A stretch of 64,000 nt of DNA from contig NZ_AUJB01000017.1 of NCBI RefSeq assembly GCF_000424005.1, positions 104,236 to 168,235 on the forward strand, in the 5' to 3' direction. Shown here piece after piece: positions 40,630 through 50,318 of the stretch. The DNA comes from Pseudobutyrivibrio ruminis CF1b (lineage in GTDB: Bacteria; Bacillota; Clostridia; Lachnospirales; Lachnospiraceae). Position numbers and translations under genes: made by a program. Below the pieces are notes generated by a model, which had not been told where the DNA came from, did not search any database, and saw nothing but the letters and a program-made list of their open reading frames with translations. Every line of letters begins with the position of its first letter. The first letter of the stretch is position 1.

Positions 40630-42024
40630 ATGAGTAGACAAGATTTTTATAAAAAATGCAGAGAAGATTACCCTACATTTACATATCAGGGATATTCTTA
40701 TGATTTAAATGAGTCAGGCATCAGCATGACTTTTGATTTTTCTATCGACGGACTTTCTGAGTTCCACCCAACCTGGAGCATTCCACGCATCAACAAAGTT
40801 GAAAACATCGATGAGGAGCTTATCGATGAGATGGTCTTCTCCCTTGGAATGGTTGAGCTTGTCAGCTATTGGAAGATTGCCTGCCCTCCTACTGTTATCA
40901 TCAAGAACAGACAGCTTTCAGCAGAGCAGATCAGCTGGTGGAAGAAGCTTTATTTCAACGGCCTTGGAGAATTCTATTACACAAATTGCATTGAGGAAGA
41001 CTTCGATGATTTCATGACTGTAAAATGTGAAGGCACTAAGGCTCCTCGCAGCATCACTCCAAAAAACCGTCCTGCAATCTCTGGTACAAAGAAGCCTAGA
41101 GTCATGGTTCCAGTAGGCGGCGGAAAGGATTCTGTTGTTTCTATCGAGCTTCTTAGAGAAAAGGCAGATGTAAACTGTTATGTTATCAATTCAAGAGGTG
41201 CCACAGATGCCACAGTGGAAGTAGGCGGACTTACTGACCACACTATCTACGCTAAGCGTACTCTTGATAAGAACATGTTAGACCTTAATGCTCAGGGCTT
41301 CTTAAATGGTCACACACCGTTCTCTGCTCTCGTTGCATTTTCAAGTATCATCGCAGGATACCTTAACGACTTACAGTTCGTGGCACTTTCAAATGAAGGC
41401 AGTGCCAACGAATCCACTGTAAAGGACAGCTATGTAAATCACCAGTATTCAAAGAGCTTTGAATTCGAGGCTGATTTCAGACATTATGAAAAGAACTTTA
41501 TCGGCTCAGGAGTATTCTACTTCAGCTTCCTGCGCCCACTTTCAGAGCTTCAGATTGCCATGCTCTTCTCTCGTTTCAAGAAGTACCACGGCATCTTCAA
41601 GAGCTGTAATGTAGGCAGCAAGCAGGACATCTGGTGTGGACACTGCCCAAAGTGCCTTTTCGTTTACATCATCCTGTCTCCATTCCTCACGCTTGAGGAG
41701 CTGGATGCTATCTTTGGCAAGAGACTTTTCGAGGATGAGACTCTCATGGAAGATTTCGACAAGCTTTGTGGCATCTTACCAGAGAAGCCATTTGAATGTG
41801 TAGGTAGCCGAGACGAGGTAAATGCCGCTATCACAGAAGCTATCAGCAAGTATGCCAAAAAGCAGATTCCACTTCCAGCACTTTTGCTGCACTATCAGGA
41901 CTCTGCAGTAGTTCCTGCCATCACATTCGAAAAATTTAAAAATCAGTATTCATCAGAGCATGCTTTGGATGAATTCTTTGAAAAAATAATTAAGGACGCA
42001 CTATCAAATGAAGGAAACAATTAG
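40630..42024 (+). CDS. murL: MurL-like UDP-MurNAc-L-Ala-L-Glu epimerase
   Basis: A 464-residue cytoplasmic protein with a PP-loop ATPase motif PVGGGKDSVVSIELL near residue 161 and cysteines in KSCNVGSKQDIWCGHCPKCLF near residues 325-345. This order, and the following MurD-type ligase, match the MurL epimerase family, which converts the terminal L-Glu of UDP-MurNAc-L-Ala-L-Glu into D-Glu with ATP. The partner MurD2 adds L-Glu instead of D-Glu. The murD-type gene starts inside the last 17 bases of this one. Function is inferred from family and pairing; I cannot exclude a related AANH-type ligase. Confidence 0.8.
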   Translation: MSRQDFYKKCREDYPTFTYQGYSYDLNESGISMTFDFSIDGLSEFHPTWSIPRINKVENIDEELIDEMVFSLGMVELVSYWKIACPPTVIIKNRQLSAEQISWWKKLYFNGLGEFYYTNCIEEDFDDFMTVKCEGTKAPRSITPKNRPAISGTKKPRVMVPVGGGKDSVVSIELLREKADVNCYVINSRGATDATVEVGGLTDHTIYAKRTLDKNMLDLNAQGFLNGHTPFSALVAFSSIIAGYLNDLQFVALSNEGSANESTVKDSYVNHQYSKSFEFEADFRHYEKNFIGSGVFYFSFLRPLSELQIAMLFSRFKKYHGIFKSCNVGSKQDIWCGHCPKCLFVYIILSPFLTLEELDAIFGKRLFEDETLMEDFDKLCGILPEKPFECVGSRDEVNAAITEAISKYAKKQIPLPALLLHYQDSAVVPAITFEKFKNQYSSEHALDEFFEKIIKDALSNEGNN

Positions 42025-43297
42025 AAATTTAGTTAATAATAAAAAGGTTTTAATTTTAGGATTCGGCCGTGAGGGCCAGTCAAGTTTTAGAATGATTTCA
42101 TCAGTAGGCGGATATGAGTGCCTCGATATTGCAGATGCTAACGCTGTCAGCTCAGATCTTACAGCTATGCACAATGTTATCACTGGCGCAGCTTACCTTG
42201 ATTGTCTTGATGATTACGATGTAGTTTTCAAGAGCCCAGGAATCGTTCTTCCAAAGGATATCAATGAATATAAGTGTCATATCACCTGTCAGGCAGACCT
42301 GTTTCTTCAGGTTTACGGCGCTCAGACAATAGGAATCACAGGAACTAAGGGCAAGTCCACAACATCTTCACTTTTATATCATATACTTAAGACATGCGGT
42401 AAGGATGTTCTCTTCGGGGGAAACATCGGACTTCCTATTTTCGATATTACAGATCAGATTCATCCACGTACAATTATCGTTTTTGAGCTTTCATGCCACC
42501 AGCTTGAGTATGCACACTACTCACCATCAAAGGCTATCCTCTTAAATCTTTACGAGGATCACCTTGATCACTATGGTTCGGTAGAAAAGTACTGGCATGC
42601 AAAGCAGAATATCTATAGAAATCAGGGCTACTGCGATTTCCTTTTCTGCAACCCAGATTTCCTTCCAAAACAGGGCGAATGCAAGGCAGCTATCATCAAA
42701 GTTAAATCTGGCGACCTTCCATTTGCAAACTTTGAAGAGATTCCAGGAGTTACACTTCGAGGTACTCACAATCTTTTCAATACTGCTTTTGTTTATGACG
42801 TATGCCGTCGCTACGATATCAGCGATAAGGAGTTTATGGATGCTCTCGCAACCTTCAAGACTCTTGCACATCGCCTGGAGTTCATCGGCACAAAGGACGG
42901 CGTAGATTATTATGATGATTCCATCTCTACCACTGTAGAATCAGCTATCAGCGCTATAAAGGCTATTCCAAATGCTGGCACTATTCTTCTTGGTGGTATG
43001 GACAGAGGAATCGACTACGACCCACTTGTAGAATTTTTACAGACTAGAAGCTTAGAGCACATTATCCTTATGTACGACAGCGGAAAGGTTCTCCTTGAGA
43101 AGCTTCAGGCTGTTGCTACACCTGAATTTATGGAGCATGTGCATTACATAGAAGAATTAGCTGATGCCTGCGAATATGTAAAGGCAAATGCAAGCAAGGG
43201 CACAGCAGTTATTCTTTCACCTGCTGCAGCAAGCTACGGAGTATTCAAGAACTTCGAGCAGCGCGGCGATTTCTTTAAGGAACATATTGGATTGTAA
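42008..43297 (+). CDS. murD2: MurD-type ligase, likely UDP-MurNAc-L-Ala--L-Glu ligase (MurD2)
   Basis: A 429-residue Mur ligase. The N-terminus VLILGFGREGQSSFRMISS is the MurD-type nucleotide fold, the ATP loop GITGTKGKSTTSSLL is near residue 108, and LEYAHYSPSKAILLNLYEDHLDHYGS holds the conserved central motif; DDSISTTVESAISAI near residue 300 is the linker to the C-terminal domain. Overlapping the MurL-like gene by 17 bases suggests coupled translation and a joint route to D-Glu. Specificity for L-Glu over D-Glu is inferred from this pairing. A normal murD with mraY and murG may exist elsewhere in the genome; it is not in this window. Confidence 0.82.
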   Translation: MKETIRNLVNNKKVLILGFGREGQSSFRMISSVGGYECLDIADANAVSSDLTAMHNVITGAAYLDCLDDYDVVFKSPGIVLPKDINEYKCHITCQADLFLQVYGAQTIGITGTKGKSTTSSLLYHILKTCGKDVLFGGNIGLPIFDITDQIHPRTIIVFELSCHQLEYAHYSPSKAILLNLYEDHLDHYGSVEKYWHAKQNIYRNQGYCDFLFCNPDFLPKQGECKAAIIKVKSGDLPFANFEEIPGVTLRGTHNLFNTAFVYDVCRRYDISDKEFMDALATFKTLAHRLEFIGTKDGVDYYDDSISTTVESAISAIKAIPNAGTILLGGMDRGIDYDPLVEFLQTRSLEHIILMYDSGKVLLEKLQAVATPEFMEHVHYIEELADACEYVKANASKGTAVILSPAAASYGVFKNFEQRGDFFKEHIGL

Positions 43298-43325
43298 AAG
43301 GTTTCCCTTTTAGGAGGAGAGATTT

Positions 43326-43592
43326 ATGGCACGTTCACGTTCTGGATTTTTAAATGAAGAAGGACCAAGAGTAAAGTTTTGTAGCCGTTGCGGCTGCCGT
43401 GTGCCTGTAAACTCTCCTTATGATCTTTGCAAAGATTGCATGAAAAAAGAACTCTTTCCCAAAGTGAAAGAGTTCATAAATGAAAACGATGATGTTAATG
43501 AAATGATAGTAGCTCAGGAGTTCGGGATTGAGCGCTCAATCGTCCACGAGTGGGTTGTTGAGGGGCATCTGGAATATAAGAAGCGCCTATAA
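43326..43592 (+). CDS. Zinc-ribbon/HTH protein, YvyF-like
   Basis: An 88-residue protein. Two CxxC pairs (CSRCGCRVPVNSPYDLCKDC, residues 18-37) form a zinc ribbon. A helical linker leads to an HTH-like segment (VAQEFGIERSIVHEWVVEGHLEYKKR, residues 62-88) with the DNA-binding-type order seen in the small flagellar-region protein YvyF. There is no flagellar gene beside it. It lies 29 bases after murD2 with AGGAGGAG upstream. Its last 6 bases overlap the convergent ATPase gene. Function unknown. Confidence 0.75.
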   Translation: MARSRSGFLNEEGPRVKFCSRCGCRVPVNSPYDLCKDCMKKELFPKVKEFINENDDVNEMIVAQEFGIERSIVHEWVVEGHLEYKKRL

Positions 43593-46259
43593 TCTACTAT
43601 CATGACATGTGAAATACACAGTCTGTCTATCATCTGATATTTTATGAAGGAGTTTTAACGACTCCTTTATTTTTTTGTCATCAAGGTTTGTAAATGGATC
43701 GTCCAGAATCAGAATAGGCTTCTCATCTGCGTAAAGCACATCTACAAGGGCAAGACGTGAGCAAAGTGCCACTAAATCCTGATAACCCTGAGATAAGTAC
43801 TCAGCACTCTTTGTGCTTCCTGAATAAGAAAGCTTAATGTTCAGATCCATATCAAGCTCAAAGTCATCGATGGCATAGCCAGACTTTGTTCCATCTGGGC
43901 TGTCCAAAAGACTAAGATACTTGTGCAAACCATTCTGAAGTGGCTGCATGTATTTAGACAGGAAGCTCTCCCTAGATTTCTGAAGGAATTCCTCTGTCTT
44001 GGCAAGAATATCTGCGTTCTTCTTGTATTCCTTTTCCTGCTCCTCCAGACGCTCAATCTGCTCTGAAATATCAGCAAGACGCTCCACCTCTTCAAGTGCC
44101 TGAGAAAGGTTATCCTTCTCCTGAATAATCTGGCGGTTCAACTCCATAATCTGCTCATCAATGGCAGTCTGTTGCTGCTGCAAATCATCTACTGAAAGAA
44201 CCTGCTCGTTCAAATCATGCTCAGCCTCAAATCGTGCGATTTCTTCATTAAGCTTCTTTACACGCTCAGATACAGCCTGATATTCCTTCTTCTTGATACT
44301 TATCTCCTGAACTTTTTCAGCTCGGCCAAGATTCTCATCAACAGGATAATTTTTCAGGATGTTATTAATATCTGCAGATACTGTGCGGATAGTATTTTCA
44401 TGGCGTGCAAGTTCTTCCTGCTTTGCCAGATAATCAATAAATCTTTGGGCATCCTTCTTGAGCTGGGAAAGGAATTCATATTCTCCGCCCATGTCGTAAA
44501 GGTTGATTCCGTATGCAGATGCAAATGGCTGAATCTTTGTATAAAGCTCAAGCTGTAAATCAGCAAGCTCGTCCAAAGTGCCTTCTGCTTCCTGGTGGCG
44601 GGACTGCTCCTCAGCTAAAAGATGTCTGTACTGATCCAGCTTTCTTCTGATTTCGTAAACATTTTCCTGCATGGTTGACGCTCTGGTCAAAAGGAAATGA
44701 GAAAGGAATTCTTCACACTCCTCCTCAAGCTCACGAAGCTCCAGCTTACTGATTTCCAGTGCGTCCTCTTCCTCTTTAATGCGCTCTCGGTACTCCTCTG
44801 CAGTCTCCATCTTTTTCTTATAAGCTCTTCTGCCTGTTATAAAAAGAAGAACTAAATCAAGAATAACTGCTACAAAACTGCCTATCTCAATTATTCTTCC
44901 AATTTGGTCATCAATATATCTGGTGAAAACCAATCCAATAAGAATAAAAATAACAAGGAGAATTGTTCCTAAAATATGCCATACAGAAATACTCTTACTT
45001 TTGCTGTGCTTCTCCTCTGCGTCACGCTCGGCAATAAGAGTAATCAGACGCTCATTGCTCTGATCAACTCGTGCGCTGATACCTGTGATAAGTGTAGTCT
45101 GATGCTCGATGTGAGCCAGTTGCTCATCTGTAGGCACAAGCTTATCAAAGAAGAACTTCAACTCTGTAAGCTGTCTGCTGGACTCTTCTGAAAGCTTTGC
45201 ATGCTCTGCCTTTGCTCTAAGCTCTGACAGATTCGCTGCCATCTTATTCCAAAGTGCTATCTCACTTTCATCTGGAATCTTGTTTTCAAATGGCTTGTCA
45301 AATACAGGAGGTTCTTTCTCCTGCTCGTCTTCAAGCACCTTTACTGCACGCTCATGCACTGCCAAATCACGTTCAGTCTGCTCTAATACTGCAATCTCAT
45401 CATCAGATGGAACGCCTGCTTCAAAAAACTTTTTCAGACTCTCAAGTGAAGCCAGCTCGTTACTGAGATTTTCCTTATGAATTCTGTAAGCACCAAGCTC
45501 CTGCTCTCTCTTACTCTGAAGCTGGATAGTCTCTGCAAGCTTTGCCTTTTCTGCAGCCAGCTTGTCAATGTTATCCTGCTTTTCCTCCACGAGACAGCTC
45601 ATGGCCTCAACGCTTTCTTCGATTGCCGGAAGCTTTTCATATTCTTCTCTACAACGGCTTATCTCCTGTTTCACAGTAACAAGCTTACCAGGATTAACCT
45701 TACTATTTCTGGTGTAGTTGGACTTGGCATCCTTTACACTCTTTAAAGCAACATCAAAATTGCTGATATCATCCTTGGCTGCTGCAAGATTTCCCATCTT
45801 TGCGTTGAGGGAATCTGTCATTGCTGTAGCAAGGCTGGTCTGAGGAATATACACACTCTTCTCAAAAGAATCTCTGTCTACTCTGAAGAGCTCCTCGCCA
45901 ATATTCTCTGAATAATCATCAGAAAGAAGCCCTGTAACATTGTCATACAAGGCAAACTTATCATCTTTATCTGTCTGACCGAAGGTACGCTCAATACGGT
46001 ACTCCTTGCCTTTTGCAGAAAATACAATATTTCCACCGCAGATGCTTCCATCCCAAGGAAGATAATGATTTCTATCTAAAAGCTTTTTCTTTGTATTTGG
46101 TGAATACTCAAGGCCATAAAACATAGCCTTCATAAATACCGAGAATGTGGTCTTGCCCCAGCCATTCTCCTGCATAATTGAATTAAACCCATCTTCGAAG
46201 TCGTATCTAAAATTCTTAATCTTACCAAAATGGGCGATATAACATGATATTATTTTCAT
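43587..46259 (-). CDS. SbcC/YhaN-like ATPase with membrane hairpin
   Basis: An 890-residue SMC/Rad50-type ATPase. The Walker A segment NGWGKTTFSVFMKAMFYG lies near residue 32, and the signature, SYSGSTKSAEYLSQGYQDLVALCSRLALV, and Walker B ILILDDPFTNLD near the C-terminus. Between them are two long coiled-coil arms with no Zn-hook CxxC seen. A hydrophobic hairpin (SISVWHILGTILLVIFILIGLVF and IEIGSFVAVILDLVLLFITG, near residues 415-470) suggests membrane anchoring, as in YhaN proteins. It overlaps the SbcD/YhaO-like partner by 4 bases. Together they probably process broken DNA ends. GTGG in place of GKGK at the loop start (NGWGKT) is a variant P-loop. Confidence 0.88.
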   Translation of the reverse strand: MKIISCYIAHFGKIKNFRYDFEDGFNSIMQENGWGKTTFSVFMKAMFYGLEYSPNTKKKLLDRNHYLPWDGSICGGNIVFSAKGKEYRIERTFGQTDKDDKFALYDNVTGLLSDDYSENIGEELFRVDRDSFEKSVYIPQTSLATAMTDSLNAKMGNLAAAKDDISNFDVALKSVKDAKSNYTRNSKVNPGKLVTVKQEISRCREEYEKLPAIEESVEAMSCLVEEKQDNIDKLAAEKAKLAETIQLQSKREQELGAYRIHKENLSNELASLESLKKFFEAGVPSDDEIAVLEQTERDLAVHERAVKVLEDEQEKEPPVFDKPFENKIPDESEIALWNKMAANLSELRAKAEHAKLSEESSRQLTELKFFFDKLVPTDEQLAHIEHQTTLITGISARVDQSNERLITLIAERDAEEKHSKSKSISVWHILGTILLVIFILIGLVFTRYIDDQIGRIIEIGSFVAVILDLVLLFITGRRAYKKKMETAEEYRERIKEEEDALEISKLELRELEEECEEFLSHFLLTRASTMQENVYEIRRKLDQYRHLLAEEQSRHQEAEGTLDELADLQLELYTKIQPFASAYGINLYDMGGEYEFLSQLKKDAQRFIDYLAKQEELARHENTIRTVSADINNILKNYPVDENLGRAEKVQEISIKKKEYQAVSERVKKLNEEIARFEAEHDLNEQVLSVDDLQQQQTAIDEQIMELNRQIIQEKDNLSQALEEVERLADISEQIERLEEQEKEYKKNADILAKTEEFLQKSRESFLSKYMQPLQNGLHKYLSLLDSPDGTKSGYAIDDFELDMDLNIKLSYSGSTKSAEYLSQGYQDLVALCSRLALVDVLYADEKPILILDDPFTNLDDKKIKESLKLLHKISDDRQTVYFTCHDSRL

Positions 46260-47341
46260 TCGATATCCTCCCCCATAATGGCTCTGATGCCTAATTCAAT
46301 AATCTTAGCCTTCTCATCCTCATCCATATCCTGAGACTGAACAAGACGAACAAACTCTCCCTTAAGAGACTTGTCATAAAGAAAGCTGTCGTAATCTACC
46401 ATTGTCTTTGTACGGTCGTAGCATTTTACAAAGAAATATTTATTCTCGAAGGCACGGACAAATCTGGTGATATCAAGCTCATCATCCAGCTCGCGCTCGC
46501 CGGTAATTACAAACTTAATCATGTCCTGAGGATCCACATCATCAATAAGACGCTTTGCCTTATTAATAGCACCCTGAAGATCCATCTCTGCCTTTACATT
46601 TACCTCTATTTCGTGAAGACGTCTCTTTGCAAATGGGATAAATTCTGACTCGATTTTGCCATCATTAATCTCCAAAAGAGCAAAGCCCTTGTCTCCAGTC
46701 TCATCGAAGCCACGTCCCTCCAGACAGCCTGGATAACAGAATACACCTCTGTCATCAAGTGGCTCATAGATATACTTATGGACATGTCCTAAAGCAAGGT
46801 AGTCTATGAACTTTCCTTTAAGTGTGGTGGTATTAACGATTTCTGCGCCATCCTTGCCATCATAGTCAGACTGCTGACCGTGAAGCATAACTATATTGGT
46901 AGCCGCAGAATCAAGTACGAGACGCTGAGCCAATGTGGAAACATTGGAAGAATTAAGCTCCATACCTGTAATGACAACATCGTCACAGGTATAGCTCACC
47001 CAGCCCTCAGAATTAAACATATGGAAATTAGAGGGAATTGTATCAATTCCCTCTTCCATAAAATCACATCTGTCATGATTTCCCTTGAGATAGTAAAAAT
47101 CTATCTCCGGGTGGGAAACAATCTGCTCCACCACACGCTTTTTATATTCCTTACGGATGTGTGGCTTGTCAAATAAATCTCCCGATATAAGAATCGCTCT
47201 AACCTGATTTGCCTCAGCATATTCGACCATGCGCTCATATGTCTCCATGAGCTCTCCGCGCCTAAGGGCAGCCTGGTCTCTATCTAAATTGCTCTCCATT
47301 TTGGAGTCCAAGTGCAAATCAGCACAATGAATAATACGCAT
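46256..47341 (-). CDS. SbcD/YhaO-like DNA exonuclease
   Basis: A 361-residue metallophosphoesterase. Metal ligands appear as CADLHLDSK near residue 7, SGDLFDKPHIR near residue 52, LKGNHDRCD near residue 85, HGQQSDYDG near residue 154 and GHVHKYIYEP near residue 191. The C-terminal 110 residues are the capping domain. It is the nuclease partner of the downstream AAA protein (4-base overlap ATGA). Length and order match YhaO-type more than SbcD. Good Shine-Dalgarno GGGAG before the ATG. Confidence 0.92.
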   Translation of the reverse strand: MRIIHCADLHLDSKMESNLDRDQAALRRGELMETYERMVEYAEANQVRAILISGDLFDKPHIRKEYKKRVVEQIVSHPEIDFYYLKGNHDRCDFMEEGIDTIPSNFHMFNSEGWVSYTCDDVVITGMELNSSNVSTLAQRLVLDSAATNIVMLHGQQSDYDGKDGAEIVNTTTLKGKFIDYLALGHVHKYIYEPLDDRGVFCYPGCLEGRGFDETGDKGFALLEINDGKIESEFIPFAKRRLHEIEVNVKAEMDLQGAINKAKRLIDDVDPQDMIKFVITGERELDDELDITRFVRAFENKYFFVKCYDRTKTMVDYDSFLYDKSLKGEFVRLVQSQDMDEDEKAKIIELGIRAIMGEDIE

Positions 47342-47411
47342 ACAATCTCCCTAACATTAATGCTCCCCATATATGATAATATTAGTGCGGGTTTGTGTCT
47401 AGCATTTTAAA

Positions 47412-49469
47412 CTATTCACTAAGCTTAAACTGACTAACAACTCTTGAAAGATCGTCAGAGATAGAATTCTGGTCATCTGACATATCATTAATGTTAGATA
47501 CAGTACCTGAAAGGTGATCTATAGAATCCATGACCTCTCCGCTGTTGGCCGCAGTATTCTGTGTTGCTTCTGCAATATTCTGCAATGCAAGACGCACCTC
47601 ACTCATTATGTTCTGAATGGAATCAGTCATTATTGAAAGCTGTTCTGAACTATTCTTAATATTCTCTGCATCCTGTCCATATCTTTCTGCTACACCAACG
47701 AAATTCTTGTAATCAGGTGTAACTGTGTCTGATACATAATCAAGAAGTGATTTAGCATTTGTAGAAAGACCTTCGAATGCATCCTTGATTGCAGAAATAG
47801 TTTCCTGAATCTTTTCTACCGAATCAGAAGTCTGACCTGCAAGTTTTCCAATCTCAGTTGCTACTACTGCAAAGCCCTTGCCCTGCTCACCTGCTCTTGC
47901 TGCCTCAATAGAAGCATTAAGAGAAAGTAATGTAATCTGGTCAGCAATATCTGCAATAACACTGGCCATCTCACCAATATTTTCAACAACCTGAGACTGA
48001 GAAATACTTTCCTCTAACTTCTCCTGGAAGCTAGCCTGAAGGGTCTGGGATTTATCAAATGCCTCCTGACTGTTCTTTCCGATATCTGTAGCTCTCTTTT
48101 CGATATCAATTGCCAAATCAAGACTATTCTTTGTTTCCTCGTTAAGATTATCAGCTGACTGGGCTACCTGATCAACAGAAGCAGAAAGCTCCTCTGTAGC
48201 TGCTGATGAATTCATCATATCCGCATTTACAGATGTCATAATATCAACAATCTTATCAAACTCTGTCTTCAGCTCTTCTGACGCATGTTTAAGATTGCTG
48301 CTGGAATCATTTATCTCAACTGCGTAATCAGAAATGCTTTGAATAACCCCTTTATTATTTCCGTACATTTCATTAAGGGAATTAGACATTACTGCAAGCT
48401 CATCTTTACCCTTTATTGAAAGCTGATTAATAGTAAAATCTCCACCTGCCAGTTCTGTGGCAAATTTCTGTACTCTCTTGATAGTCTTGGCTACGCCACC
48501 AATACCTATGATGATTATTATAATTGCAAGGCAAACTGCTACGATACAAACAAGTACAAGTCTATTAATCAACAGATATATTGGCTGTAGAAGCTCATAG
48601 CCATCAATGCAAATCATAAATTTCCAGCCTGTTTCTTCTATTGTGTCGTAGAATACCTTGTAATTGGTTTTTCCTTCTTGGTAGCCTGTAACACCTGATG
48701 GATTTTTCAAAACATCCTCTGCCATAGCAACAAAGGATGGATTGGAATCTTCTGACACACTCTTTCCGTCCTGAACCATCTGGTCGTCATGACCTGCTAT
48801 AAGCAAGCCGTTTGCAGCCGTAAGAATACCAACACCAGTCTTTCCGACCTTAACATTGGCTATAATATCCGTAATTGCGGTAAGCTCAATATCAACAGTT
48901 ACGCAACCGATTTTCTTACCTCCTGCAATAATAGGAGTAGAGCAAGATGACATAACAATTCCTGATGATGGATCATAGTATGGGTCAGTAATCATTGCAA
49001 CATCGGAACCCATAGCATTGGTATAATACTCTTGGTTAAAGTAATCATACTCGGCATTGCTATAATCCCAGGTAGTTACTGTGGAATTACCATCCTTGTA
49101 AACATAAGGACCATAGTACTGCTGCTCAGGGTCATAAGCATAAGGCTCAAACCAAAGTCCAGAGCCTAGAACAATGTCATTAGTAGCAATCATATCCTGT
49201 AACATCTTCTCGTAATCGTCCCACTGAGTGTAAGTGTAGGAATCTGCTACACTGATAGCAATAGCATCTGCTAAGGTCTTAACATCTCTAAGGTATCCTC
49301 CAACGATGGAATTGTTAGCCTTGAGCTCTGCCTCCATTGCCTGCTGTGTCTTTTCATCTACCAATGCATTACTTGATGTTGCAGACATGATTGTAAGAAC
49401 AATCTGCGCCAAAACCAATACCGGCAGAATCATAACTAACATCTTGGTTCCAATCTTTCTGAAATTCAT
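47412..49469 (-). CDS. Methyl-accepting chemotaxis protein with extracellular dCache domain
   Basis: A 685-residue chemoreceptor. A first membrane helix near residue 13-30 is followed by a roughly 260-residue extracellular double-Cache domain ([36 protein letters not shown]), the fold that senses amino acids and organic acids. A second helix (near 295-320) leads to HAMP and the signalling tip [29 protein letters not shown] near residue 510. The first GTG at 49475 is next to the GGGGGG site, so the ATG at 49469 is preferred. It is third in a cluster with the hybrid kinase and the response regulator. No che genes are in the window. Confidence 0.92.
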   Translation of the reverse strand: MNFRKIGTKMLVMILPVLVLAQIVLTIMSATSSNALVDEKTQQAMEAELKANNSIVGGYLRDVKTLADAIAISVADSYTYTQWDDYEKMLQDMIATNDIVLGSGLWFEPYAYDPEQQYYGPYVYKDGNSTVTTWDYSNAEYDYFNQEYYTNAMGSDVAMITDPYYDPSSGIVMSSCSTPIIAGGKKIGCVTVDIELTAITDIIANVKVGKTGVGILTAANGLLIAGHDDQMVQDGKSVSEDSNPSFVAMAEDVLKNPSGVTGYQEGKTNYKVFYDTIEETGWKFMICIDGYELLQPIYLLINRLVLVCIVAVCLAIIIIIIGIGGVAKTIKRVQKFATELAGGDFTINQLSIKGKDELAVMSNSLNEMYGNNKGVIQSISDYAVEINDSSSNLKHASEELKTEFDKIVDIMTSVNADMMNSSAATEELSASVDQVAQSADNLNEETKNSLDLAIDIEKRATDIGKNSQEAFDKSQTLQASFQEKLEESISQSQVVENIGEMASVIADIADQITLLSLNASIEAARAGEQGKGFAVVATEIGKLAGQTSDSVEKIQETISAIKDAFEGLSTNAKSLLDYVSDTVTPDYKNFVGVAERYGQDAENIKNSSEQLSIMTDSIQNIMSEVRLALQNIAEATQNTAANSGEVMDSIDHLSGTVSNINDMSDDQNSISDDLSRVVSQFKLSE

Positions 49470-49535
49470 AGGCACCCCCCGAAATTACATTTATCTCTAC
49501 CTAATATTCACCACTACATTGTTCCAATATTTAGT

Positions 49536-50300
49536 TTATTCTCCCTGCTTTAAAAATATATTTTCAATAGCATTAATAATTTTTGTCTGCATTGGTGGTT
49601 TTACAAAATAACCTGCAGGCTTAAGGTCAAGAACAGCATCTACATGCTCCTTGTCAGCTATTCCTGTAAGGAAAATAACTGGCACATCCTTGTAATCCTC
49701 CTCAGCACGTATCATTTCAAGTGTCTGCTTTCCATCTACAACTGGCATTTCATAATCCAGAATAATCAAATCCGGACTATCCTGTCCCATAGCCTTCATG
49801 CACTGTGCTGCTGATGTAGCAAGAGTAACTCGATATTTGTCCTGAAGCATGTTGCGCATATTTCTCAAAAGAACCGGGTTATCATCCACAACAATAATGT
49901 GCTTCTTCTCTGTATCTACAACCGCATTGATAATAACGTCGGCATTCATGTTGAACTCCTTGCATATCTCACGGATGAGAACTTCTCTTGTAGGCTGAGC
50001 TATATGTCTGCACTGACCTGAATAGTAGTATGATATGAACAACTGCTTTTTCTTCTCACGTCCATATGTAATAACTGGAAGATCTGGGTTGTATTCCTTA
50101 ATAGCCTCAAAAACCTCCTCCTGAAGATTCTCAAAACCATCAATATCCATCAAAACCAGCTCAGGTGCATACATCTTTAACATACTCTTTACTATCTTTC
50201 CGCTGTTGGTACACAGTTGAGTATGAAAGTGCTGCTCAAGATATGTATTTACATCACTGGTGTCGCTACTGAAATCTCCTACAATTAATATTTTTCGCAT
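49536..50300 (-). CDS. Double-receiver response regulator
   Basis: A 254-residue regulator without an output domain. Residues 1-110 are a receiver-like fold (MRKILIVGDFSSD, LVLMDIDGF, PVITYGREKKKQL) with an aspartate but no clear C-terminal lysine. Residues 130-250 form a canonical receiver: acidic pair VVDDN, phospho-acceptor aspartate in ILDYEMPVVDG, threonine in FLTGIAD, lysine in YFVKPP. A CheY-like carrier with a second, possibly degenerate, receiver. The gene lies 18 bases after the hybrid kinase, and the two are surely co-transcribed. Confidence 0.88.
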   Translation of the reverse strand: MRKILIVGDFSSDTSDVNTYLEQHFHTQLCTNSGKIVKSMLKMYAPELVLMDIDGFENLQEEVFEAIKEYNPDLPVITYGREKKKQLFISYYYSGQCRHIAQPTREVLIREICKEFNMNADVIINAVVDTEKKHIIVVDDNPVLLRNMRNMLQDKYRVTLATSAAQCMKAMGQDSPDLIILDYEMPVVDGKQTLEMIRAEEDYKDVPVIFLTGIADKEHVDAVLDLKPAGYFVKPPMQTKIINAIENIFLKQGE

Positions 50301-50318
50301 GTCTATTCTCCTTAGTTG

